Source: Chionoecetes opilio | Lineage: Eukaryota; Arthropoda; Malacostraca; Decapoda; Majidae | Assembly (NCBI GenBank): GCA_016584305.1 | Contig: JACEEZ010022673.1 | Location: forward strand, 62,001 to 126,000 | Direction: 5' to 3' | Length of the DNA stretch: 64,000 nucleotides | Shown here: piece by piece, positions 55,385 to 64,000 of the stretch | Position numbering within the stretch: the first letter of the stretch is position 1 | Layout of the letters: each line of letters begins with the position of its first letter | Translations under genes and position numbers: made by a program | The notes under the pieces: model-generated | The model's database searches: none | Told to the model about the DNA's origin: nothing | The model's input: only the letters and a program-made list of their open reading frames with translations

Positions 55385-57010
55385 CAAGGATGGCCGCCAG
55401 GACACCGGCGCCCACGCACTCAGGCAAAGGACGGCCGCCAGGACACCGGCGCCCACGCACTCAGGCAAGGACGATCGCCAGGACACGGGGCCCACGCACT
55501 CAGGCAAGATGGCCGCCAGGGACACGGCGCCCACGCATCAGGCAAGGTGGCGCCAGGACACCGGCGCCCACGCACTCAGGAAGCACGGCCGCCAGGACAC
55601 CGGCGCCCACGCACTCAGGGCAAGGGATGGCGCCAGGACACCGGCGCACACGCGCTCAGGCAAAGGACGGCCGCCAGGACACCGGCGCCCACGCACTCAG
55701 GCAAGGCGCCGCCAGGACACCGGGCGCCACGAACTCAGGCAAGGGGCCGCAGGGAACACCCGGCGCCCACGCACTCATCAAGGACGGCCGCCAGGACACG
55801 GCGCCCACGAACTCTAGGCAAGACGGCCGCAGGAAACCGGCGCCCACGCACTCAGGCAAGGATGGACGCCAGGACACCGGCTCCCACGCACTAGGCAAGG
55901 ACGGCCGCCAGGCACACCGGGCGCCCACGCACTCAGGCAAGGGACGGCCGCCAGGGACACCGGCGCCCACGCACTCAGGCAAGGACGGCCGCCAGGGACC
56001 CGGCGCCCACGCACTCAGGCAAGGACGGCCTCCAGGACACGGCGCCACGCACTCAGGCAAGGCCGGCCTCCAGGACACCGGCGCCACGCACTCAGCAAAG
56101 GACAGGCGACAGGTACACCGGCGCCACGCACTCAGGCAAGGACGGACGCCAGGACACCGGCGCCCAACGCACTCAGGCAAGGACGGCCGCCAGGGACACA
56201 CGGCGCCACGCATCAGCAAGGACGGCCACCAGGACACCGGCGCCACGCCCACTCAGGCAAGGCCGGCCGCCAAGACACCGGCGCCCACGCACCAGCAAGG
56301 ACGGCGCCAGGACACCCGGCACCCACGCACTCAGGCAACGGACGGCCGCCAGAAACCGGCGCCCACGCACTCAGCAGACGGCGCCAGGCACCGGCGCCCA
56401 CGCACTCAGGCAAGGACGGCCGCCAGGACACCGGCGCCCACGCACTCAGTCAAGGACGGCCGCCCAGGGACACGGCGCCCCGCAGTCAGCAGGACGGCTG
56501 CCGCCAGGACAACCGGCGCCCACGCACAGGCAAGGCGGCCGCCAGGACACCGGCGCCCACGCACTCAGGCAAGGACGGCAGCCAGGACAAACGCGCCAAC
56601 GCACTCAGGACAAGGACGGCCGCCAGGACACCGGCGCCACGCACTCAGGCAAGGCGGCGCCAGTGACACGGCGCCCACGCACTCATGGCAAAGGACGGCC
56701 GCCAGGGACACCGGCGCCCACGCACTCAGGCAAGGACGGCCTCCAGGACACCGGCGCCCACGCACTCAGCAAGGACGGCCTCCAGGACACCGGTGCCCAC
56801 GCACTCAAGGACGGCCTCCAGGACCACCGGTGCCACGCACAGCAAGGACGCTCCAGGACACCGGCGCCCACGCACTCAAGACGGCCCGCAGGACACCGGG
56901 GCCCACGCACTGAGGCAAGGACGGCCTCCAGGCACCGGCGCCACGCAATCAGGCAAGGACGGCCTCCAGGGACCACCGGCCGCCCACGCACTCAGGCAAG
57001 GACGGCTCAG
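55385..57010 (+). repeat. GC-rich minisatellite of 40-bp units
   Basis: About 40 tandem copies of a 40-bp unit beginning GGACGGCCGCCAGGACACCG and ending GCGCCCACGCACTCAGGCAA. From about 56,025 on, a variant with GGCCTCCAGG dominates, so the array has at least two sub-blocks. Units differ by single-base gains and losses. Because 40 is not a multiple of 3 and the unit has no stop in any plus frame, a 507-codon frame (55,390-56,913) results; it is a by-product, not a gene. The unit is CpG-rich. Confidence 0.95.
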
Positions 57011-57721
57011 AGAAAGGCAAACCCAATGTTATACAGACATGAACACAGAGTCTAATCACAACACGTGCACATCACCACTACACTTCACCACACAATAGTA
57101 ACCAAAAACCACTCTGTATGAACGCGTCACTGATACCACCCAGTAGGGCAGAGAGTCAAAACTATAGCTATAGATATAACTATAAGTCATGTGTATCTAT
57201 AGTTCCAGGATCCCTACATAGGTTGACAGCCTCCCATGCGTGGAGACCTGAACATTAAAAACATGACCGCTCGAGGTCTGTTCAACAGGTGGGTGCTAGT
57301 GCCCACCCAGGAATAATCAGGTGCCCCCCCACTGGCATGCTGACGTATTCTGTAAAAGTTCTAAAATACACACCACTGATCTGACCTCTAGGAATATGCC
57401 CTTACAGCACACTCTATGTGGCACACAGTGGCCCCTGAGCCCGTGGCCCTAGTGCCCCGCAGGTGCCCCCAATTGATAGCTATTAGCTACCGCATCTCCT
57501 CCCCCCCCGGACGCCGTTACAGATAGTGACACTAAGGGATATTTACTCGTAATTAAGCCTCAATAAATCTTGTTACTAACGCGAATGTTGGTGGTTGCAG
57601 TTTTACGCCACATCCAAATCCTTAACTTTCCCTTTTGTGATAAGTAAGTCCACTTCATATCTTAAACTTACTATTTTACTGAGTCACATTCCACGGTGGC
57701 GGAGGAGGGGGGGTTATACCC
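57011..57721. other. Unassigned sequence
   Basis: A small self-complementary stretch, ACTATAGCTATAG, and TATAACTATAAG lie at 57,160-57,190. No gene seen. Confidence 0.4.
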
Positions 57722-58065
57722 CCCTTCGGTAGCGGAGTGGTTAGCGTCTCCGTACTGGCGTTCTCGGTGACCCGAGTGCGATCCCCGAAGAAAACCAAAA
57801 AACCTTTCTGCACCGTCGATTGCCTAAGAACACACACATGCCCTGCCCATCAACTCTACCTTCGATTGCGAGTGCATCGGAGGACACAGGGGGGCGGCAT
57901 GAGCCTCTAATCACAGGCGTCACTATAAGAATCCTGCCTGCGCCAGCACGGGCGAGGACCATCCATCACAGCCCTCAAGTGAACCTCCAGAGCCTACCAT
58001 CCGAGCCCTAGGTCACCACTGCCTACAGGCGCTATAGGCACAAATGTAAAAAAAAAAAAAAATAC
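57722..58065 (+). mobile_element. tRNA-derived SINE, family A, copy 2
   Basis: A-box-like TAGCGGAGTGGTTAGCGTC (57,730-57,748), B-box-like GAGTGCGATCCCC (57,774-57,786), the same body as 33,945-34,390 (GCCCATCAACTCTACC, TTCGATTGCGAGTGCA, GGCGGCATGAGC) and a 14-A tail at 58,048-58,062. Confidence 0.85.
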
Positions 58066-58378
58066 CGCCTAAATATCTCAAACTGAAAGTAAGAGACGCC
58101 GTCCTCGATGAGGGAAGGGGAGAGGGGGGAGGCTTGGGGGGTTAAGCCTCAAGAAACATGAGTGAGGAGGGAGGGGGGTATGAAGGGGTTATGGCATCAA
58201 GTAAGTCACTCACTCAGTAACCTCATAGCCTTTCCTTCATCATATCGTGGTTCTCCATATACCGTACAAAGTGCCATGAGCATACATATAAATAACCTCA
58301 CTCAGTCCTACACACACAATGAATGAAAGAAATATCACCAGGAAAACATGATGAAATACAAGATGGCTGGCTACTCAC

Positions 58379-58468
58379 GGCAACAAGAAGCTTCGTGAAC
58401 CTCCGGCACCTCACCTCCGACCTGCTTCCTGCCTTCACCCGGCCTGCCCGAAGCTTGCAGGCAGCCAT
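58379..58468 (-). CDS. Possible first coding exon of a minus-strand gene
   Basis: On the minus strand an ATG in good context (GGTACCATGG) opens 30 codons, MAACKLRAGRVKAGSRSEVR and so on, ending KLLVA exactly at a GTGAGT donor, phase 0. The peptide is Arg/Lys-rich with one acidic residue, like a mitochondrial targeting sequence. Upstream (58,560-58,640) is a CpG-rich patch that could be a promoter. No following exon was identified in the window; the next lower 1 kb is SINE and minisatellite. Function unknown. Confidence 0.3.
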
Positions 58469-58559
58469 GGTACCTTAACACCACAACACAAACGGTAACA
58501 CTATAATTGGATACGCGAACCCTCTAAATGCGTTATAGCACAATCAAATAGATATAAAC

Positions 58560-58640
58560 GCCAGACCACTCGTCCCGCCGCACGGTCGCCACCACCGCCG
58601 CCAAGCCGCTCCTCCCTCCCGCTGAAATTCACCACGCAAA
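58560..58640 (-). promoter_or_regulatory. Possible CpG-rich promoter patch
   Basis: CGCCGCACGGTCGCC, ACCGCCGCC and related CpG-rich sequence in an otherwise AT-rich area, 100 bp upstream of the possible minus-strand first exon. No TATA box was found at a fixed distance. Confidence 0.2.
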
Positions 58641-58861
58641 GTACCAAACGACTCGCAAAGCCTCGACACTTTAGCTTCATTTCACAGTTTTCTCCTTGAT
58701 TCTTGTACTGTGACTTGCTTAACTTGTGTCTATCGTGAGCTTAAGGTTATATTTGATGAAGTAAACGTGAGATATATGTATACCTTGATTGTTGCAATAA
58801 TATGATCACAATCACTTCACTAATTAACTGTTCAATTGTTTCAAAGTGTCTCTGAGTGATT

Positions 58862-58947
58862 GAAGAGAGAGAGAGAGAGAGAGAGGAGAGAGGAGAGGAG
58901 AGAGGAAAAATATATTATATAAAATATAGAATATATAATATATATTA

Positions 58948-59033
<86 letters not shown>

Positions 59034-59370
59034 TATATAATATATATATATTATATATATATATATTATATATATATATATATATTATATATATATATAT
59101 ATATAATATATTAATTATATAATATATATATATATATATATATAATTATATATATAATATATATATATATTTTTTTTATTTATATATTTTTTTACTGTAT
59201 ATATTTTATATTTTATTATTTTATATATATAGTTTATATATTATATAATATTTATATTATATATTAAATTTTATCCCTTTATATCAATATTTATTTATAT
59301 AATAAATTATATATTATATATAATTATATATTATTATATATTAACATTTAAATGTATAAACCCCCAATAG
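58862..59370. repeat. GA then TA microsatellite
   Basis: GA repeats at 58,862-58,905 run into a degenerate TA array of about 430 bp with T-rich interruptions near 59,165. Confidence 0.95.
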
Positions 59371-60456
59371 GTAATTATATTATGACAGGGGGTTTTAAAA
59401 GACCCGTTTCTTCGGGGGTTTTAATTTCCCAGCATGCCTTTGGCTTGTAATGGTGATGCTAACAAGGATTCTGAAAAAATTATTGTGATCAACAAATATT
59501 CCTAATTCTAAACTAACATCAATAAAATTTTTTTAAATAATAATTTTAATATTTTTAAAAATGAAAATTAAATATTTCATTTGGTTCGTTTGTTTTTGGG
59601 AGTGACCAACTAGGAGTTCGTATGGTCGGGTGTGTTTTTGTGCTGTCGTGTGTGGGTGGTGGTGTGGCCTTGTTCGTGCTGCCTGGCATCAGTTGCCTTT
59701 CGGCTGGCACGGCCCCCCGACTTCCACCTTGTGATATTTACTCATGGTTATTTCTTTAGTTTTTAATCTTCTCGTTGGGAGCAGACCGGGGGGAAAAAAA
59801 AGAGCAAGAAGTAACAAACTGGGGGAGAAAGGGGACCGAGGTTAGAAACGCCCGGGGTTTTAACCCGGGATTATCAAAGTCGCCTTGCTGCGCTCACTAC
59901 GAGGGTACCTCCGAACTAACAATTCTGGAAAAGCTATTTGGGTACCACGAACGAAGTATCTCCTCTGCCAAAAAACAACCTATTACTAACCAGGACAACC
60001 AACCGAACCTACACCCCTGCGCTTGAGCGGGTTTCGCCAACTATGAAAGCGCAGGATAACCAGGTTAGTGTTCACGTGCGTAACCTACTGAGCGGTACCT
60101 TTGGGGTCAGTGTGTTGCATGGAGAGGGGGGAGGGTGTTGCCAAGACAGCACATCTGGCGGGGAAAAGCCGAAAAGGGGATGGTTGAAATGACCGCAGAG
60201 GGGCCGGGCCCTTGATAGAAGGTGCATGGGACATCCGGAGAGTTTTCTTTCTCCGGCAAAAAGGAGAGGAGAGGGACGGAGAAAGGAGAGTTATAATACA
60301 TTTTAAAAAGGACCTTTCGAGCTCTCATCGGTAAACTGAGATCATACACCAAACCAGGAGGGCTTAACGATACCGATCACGATATCTGCCCTCCCGCCAC
60401 CCAACCACAATATGTACTTTAAAAAAACAGCGTAAAATTACACAAACAATTCGTAA
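59371..60456. other. Unassigned sequence
   Basis: No gene recognised. The short frames at 59,775-60,192 overlap and show no domain. Confidence 0.4.
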
Positions 60457-61244
60457 AGCCGGTTTACACGGCGACTGCTTTGACGCTAGACGCTAGTCTT
60501 TTTGAAACGCCCTTTCGCTTCCAAGCGAATTAAAGACGCAAGCGGTAAGCGTTTTCACGATGCTGGTAAAAAAATATGAATTGCTAGCGTTTTCGACAGT
60601 CCCCCGGGGTCATGGTGGCAGGGGGAAAGTGCTGCGAGCCGCTGTTGTCCTTTGTGCAAGGGTGCCCCAAGCTACAATTCGTGATTCTGTTATGAGAAAA
60701 CAGCCAAGAAAAAGAAGTGTATGGGTTCGAAAGTGGATAGGCAGGAGGCAGGCTCAGGGGGCCTCAGATAATCCTGAAGGAACTGGCATTGGAGGACCCA
60801 ACCAAGGCCAAGAAGTCTTTCTTGTCCCCGGACCCAACTACATACCGGAGAGTATTGAGGTTGACGTGCGAAAATTTTGAAGAGCTGTGGATGAAAATAC
60901 AACCTTTTATACAAAAGAAGGACACTTTGATGCGGCCTGCTGTTCCATCCCGGGCCAAACTAGAGATCACTCTTCGCTTCTTAGCCACAAGGGACTCCTA
61001 TCAGTCCCTAGAGCTGTTGTTCAGAGTTCCAGCCAGCACCATCTGCAAACTGAAACGCTAGGCGCGAGCGGTAAAGTTGAACATGTTTAACTTTATTGCA
61101 GCGTCAAACAGACGCTGCGATTCATGATTTTAGTCGCTAGCTTATAAAAGACGCCGCGTCTTTAGACGCTTTCACCAGCGAATTCGCTAGCGAATTAAGA
61201 AGCTTGTCCAAAGCGAATAAAAGCAGCGCCGTGTAAACGACGCT
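60457..61244 (+). mobile_element. PIF/Harbinger element, internally deleted
   Basis: The left end AGCCGGTTTACACGGCG (60,457) is matched by the inverted right end, CGCCGTGTAAACGACGCT, ending at 61,244. TAA lies directly outside both ends (60,454-60,456 and 61,245-61,247), the 3-bp target duplication typical of this superfamily. CGCTAGC- and GACGC-type subterminal motifs are frequent. The element is 788 bp and carries only the N-terminal part of a transposase, so it is non-autonomous. Confidence 0.9.
60690..61061 (+). pseudogene. N-terminal fragment of a Harbinger transposase
   Basis: Two frames join near 60,775: RKRSVWVRKWIGRRQAQGAS, then LEDPTKAKKSFL, LRLTCENFEELWMKIQPFIQ, KDTLMRPAVPSRAKLEITLR and FLATRDSYQSLELLF, ending VPASTICKLKR at 61,061. 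This is the N-terminal helical region of a PIF/Harbinger (HARBI1-like) nuclease. The DDE catalytic part is absent: the frame runs straight into the element's right end. Confidence 0.85.
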
Positions 61245-61451
61245 TAAGTCTTAAGTTTTCCCTCAAAAAGAGAGACAAATATCTTCAGAATATATTAGAC
61301 AATAATTTTGTTAACCTACCGTAGATAACAGTTAAGTCGCCAGGACAACTTTTTTTTCTGTTTACAGAGGTGTGGTGGCGTTAATAGTTACATTTCTATA
61401 TCCATGATTTCAGGAAACTTAGAAGGGGCTATCTGGAGAATCTGTGTCATT
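61245..61451. other. Linker with dispersed repeat C, copy 2
   Basis: 61,315-61,451 (AGTCGCCAGGACAAC, GGTGGCGTTAATAG, ATCCATGATTTCAGGAAAC, GGGGCTATCTGGAGAATC) matches 63,835-63,985 and, in part, 49,455-49,535. Confidence 0.75.
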
Positions 61452-61927
61452 TAAGGCCTCTTCCATTTGCGACATTTCAAGAACCAGTTCACGGAACCCA
61501 AGAATTCAGGCGTTCCATTTGCGCACGAAAACCTGGGTCCGAGGCAAAGCGCGTAGTGACTCAGCAAAACTCGTGAACTATCTCTACTCACATAGGCAGG
61601 TGGGTAGCTTGGGTAGAGTTTTCAGCTCATAACAAACAATGGTCGCCTTGGGCCCTATTTCTCTTATCGTGAAGGGTTTTCCGCATGCACGAGTCGGAGA
61701 GAATGTCAGACGGCATAAAAGAGGCATACATATGGCTGGTGGAGGCCATGCGTTCCCGCGATCTTAAACTTGATATGATCCCTTCACATAGCAGCTAGCT
61801 GAGTTATATCTCTCGTTATCTCTCTCTCTCTCTCGTTATCTCTCTCGTTATCTCTCTCTCTCTCTCTCTTCTCTCTCTCGTTACTCTCTCGTTTCTCTCT
61901 CTCTCTCGTTTCTCCTCTCTCTCTTTA

Positions 61928-61959
<32 letters not shown>

Positions 61960-62054
61960 CTCTCGTTATTCTCTCTCTCTCTCTCTCGTTATCTCTCTCC
62001 TTCCTCGTTATCTCTCTCTCTCGTTATCTCTCTCTCCTCGTTATCTCTCTCTCT

Positions 62055-62089
<35 letters not shown>

Positions 62090-62267
62090 CTCTCTCTCTT
62101 ACTCTTCTATCTCTCTCTCTTCTCTCTCCTCTCGTATCTCTCTCTCTTCTCTCTCTCCCTCTTCTCTCTCTCTCGTTATCTCTCTCTCGTTATCTCTCTC
62201 CTCTCTCGTTATCCTCTCTCTCTCTCGTTACTCTCTCTCTCTCTCTCTCTCGTTATTCTCCTCTCTA

Positions 62268-62319
<52 letters not shown>

Positions 62320-62482
62320 CTCTCTCTCTCATCTCTCTAAATTGCCTCGCCAGCTGAGTATGTTTTGTCCAAAAACGGGTTTTTGCGTTCCATTTGTGAC
62401 ACGCGACCCCAACCCTCAACCAGAACTCTACCACTAACTGAAAGAACTGGTTCATTGCAACTTGCACAAATGGAAGGCCTTG
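61452..62482. mobile_element. MITE-like element containing a long CT microsatellite
   Basis: The left end AAGGCCTCTTCCATTTGCG (61,455) is matched inverted by CACAAATGGAAGGCCTTG ending near 62,481, and AAGAACCAGTTC (61,489) by GAACTGGTTC (62,445). The interior has the block shared with 17,690-17,990 and about 520 bp of CT/CGTTAT repeats. No coding region. Confidence 0.65.
61815..62338 (+). repeat. CT microsatellite with CGTTAT interruptions
   Basis: CTCTCT tracts punctuated by CGTTATCT units, over 500 bp long. Confidence 0.95.
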
Positions 62483-62489
62483 TTCATCG

Positions 62490-63410
62490 CAAAATTCTCT
62501 TAAATTTCATAATGGGAAACGTACTGGAAAGTGTGGCATTACCATCAATACTTTGGGGTAATGGATAAATTTAACAAAGCAAGAATGGATATTATTACAG
62601 AGCATTGAAAATGGAGTGTACCGCAAATCTTTTGGGCACAGGCATAACACAGGGCTACCATCTACATGGGGAAGTGGGAGCATTCAGTGTTAGGAATAGG
62701 ATAAGGGAGGGACAGTGGAAGTACTTGAAGTATGTATTAGTAGACGGGAATGACCTAGTGAAAAGGATAGGAGAGGATATGATTGAGAAAAGACAAAATA
62801 AATGGATGCAAGCTTTACTGAAAGATCTGAGAAAGACTGGAGTCATGAACCAGGGTGTGAGGTGTGAGGCAAAGGAGAGTATAAGGAAAAAAATGGAGAG
62901 CGTTGGACACAAGAGAATGGGTGAATGAAATTAATGAAAAAACAAGTTTAAAAATATATAGAAAATGGAGAAAAGAGAAGGGAGGCCAAGAAGAAGTATA
63001 CAGTAATGACCAAGCTTCAGAACTACTGTTTAAGTGCAGGACAAACAACCTACAACTAAATGACAGAAGGAGGTTCTGGGGAGAAGAAATAACTTGTGAT
63101 GTGTGTGGGGCAGAAAAGGAGGACTTAAAACATTTTCTGTTATGGTGCCCAGCCTACAGTAATGAAAGAAAGAAAAGTGTGAGGCTACAACAACCTTACA
63201 TAGAGGAGGAAGAGGATATAGTGGGGAGTATTTGTTTGGAGAGGGGAATGTGGAAGAAGCAAAAAGAACAATCAACAATTTTTGGATGACCAGAGAAAAT
63301 AAGAAGAAAGAAAAAGAAAGAAACTAATAAGATAGAATAGGAGAAGAAAACTAATTAAAGACCCAGACAGCAAGAAGAAACACGTCAGGGAGTGCCGTTG
63401 AAAAAGGCCT
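62490..63410 (+). mobile_element. LINE of a third kind, C-terminal part
   Basis: Frames 62,605-62,928 and 62,903-63,289 carry the C-terminal end of a non-LTR retrotransposon ORF2: GEVGAFSVRNRIREGQWKYL, RIGEDMIEKRQNKWM, then KIYRKWRKEKGG, CRTNNLQLNDRRRFWGE and a Cys/His finger, CDVCGAEKEDLKHFLLWCP. A single-base shift near 62,905 separates them. The upstream VALPSILWGNG block (62,535) ends in a stop. 3' UTR to about 63,410. The reverse transcriptase core is missing, so it is inactive. Confidence 0.85.
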
Positions 63411-63824
63411 GACTCCCGACCACAACTGAACTGAACTTGGGTGCTTCCCACAAATACAGTTCCTTTTACCCACAGAATACCCACACATGTTTATGGAATA
63501 ACCACAAATTTACCCACAACTATTTTTTTCAATATTCATGATAATAAGTATATACCCGTTGCAAGCCTTCAAGGGGGATTATATTCGAGTAATTTAAAAA
63601 AGAATATATACATATAAGTTCATTCTTCATCAACTTAATAAATTAATAAATTAATGTAACGCCACCACAATTATATAACATAACTAAATATTACTATACC
63701 ATCACTTTATTGACTGGTAATATCTCAGTTTTCATATTTCATGCAGGCACAATTTTTCGGTGCAGTTCAGAAACATTACCCAAAAGGCAGGAGTGTCTTT
63801 AAAAAAAACCTAATTGATTGAGTG
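63411..63824. other. Unassigned AT-rich sequence
   Basis: No gene recognised. Confidence 0.5.
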
Positions 63825-63985
63825 TTACACGTACAATAGATAACACTCAAGTCGCCAGGACAACGTTTTTTTCGATGTACAGATGTCTGGTGGCGTTAAT
63901 ACTTACATTTCTACATCCATAATTTCAGGAAAGTTTGAAGGGGGCTATCTGGAGTCTGTGTCATTTTGTGTCTTCCTTCATCTGT
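63825..63985 (+). repeat. Dispersed repeat C, copy 3
   Basis: CAAGTCGCCAGGACAACG, TGGTGGCGTTAATACTTAC, ATCCATAATTTCAGGAAAG and GGGGGCTATCTGGAGTC, in the same order as 61,315-61,455. Confidence 0.75.
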
Positions 63986-64000
63986 TATATTATGGTTATA

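Noticed and set aside
55390..56913. 507-codon open frame rich in Pro, Thr, His and Arg
   Set aside because: It is a translation of a 40-bp minisatellite that has no stop codon in any plus frame.

Overview
The window is eukaryotic nuclear DNA, very probably from a decapod crustacean. The reasons are a split ion-channel gene of an arthropod receptor type, several LINE, hAT, piggyBac and PIF/Harbinger relics, tRNA-derived SINEs, long TA, GA and CA microsatellites, and many degenerate TTAGG-like tracts. The species is inferred, not proven. There are no operons, rRNA genes or CRISPR arrays. Most of the 64 kb is repeats. Three blocks (about 1-800, 11,450-19,700 and 25,880-31,030) look like unpolished long-read consensus with inflated homopolymers, so reading frames there should not be trusted.

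Layout. 1,823-7,420 is an old hAT transposon (ZBED-type transposase, frameshifted) with a second, different transposon nested inside it between TA microsatellites. 8,226-9,213 is a hAT-type MITE. 9,540-19,740 holds foldback-type repeats, two copies of an element built from TTTCGTAC motifs, and a MITE carrying a 42-base G run. 20,411-25,299 is a large inverted repeat: two arms of about 1.35 kb around a 2.2 kb spacer rich in tandem repeats. 25,880-31,030 is low-quality sequence without recognisable genes. 32,140-33,440 is a CR1-type LINE on the minus strand.

The only substantial host gene is at about 34,490-38,102, plus strand. Five exons can be joined with consistent splice phases. They encode a signal peptide, a pentraxin-like domain, a C-type-lectin-like region, a further beta-rich region, an LDL-receptor class A module, and then a Cys-loop ligand-gated channel (ligand-binding domain plus membrane segments M1-M3 and a damaged M4). 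Downstream come a piggyBac element with an intron (38,978-41,351, minus), a mariner-like MITE (41,747-42,330) and a partial second copy of the receptor's last exon (42,331-42,830).

The rest is LINE fragments of at least three kinds, an integrase relic, tRNA-derived SINEs, a possible LTR, a 1.6 kb GC-rich minisatellite of 40-bp units (55,385-57,010), a possible first exon of a minus-strand gene (58,379-58,468), a 788-bp PIF/Harbinger element with clean TAA target duplications (60,457-61,244), and a transposon-like element containing over 500 bp of CT repeats. The transposable elements do not form a pathway with the receptor; their importance lies in how they have broken and copied the locus.
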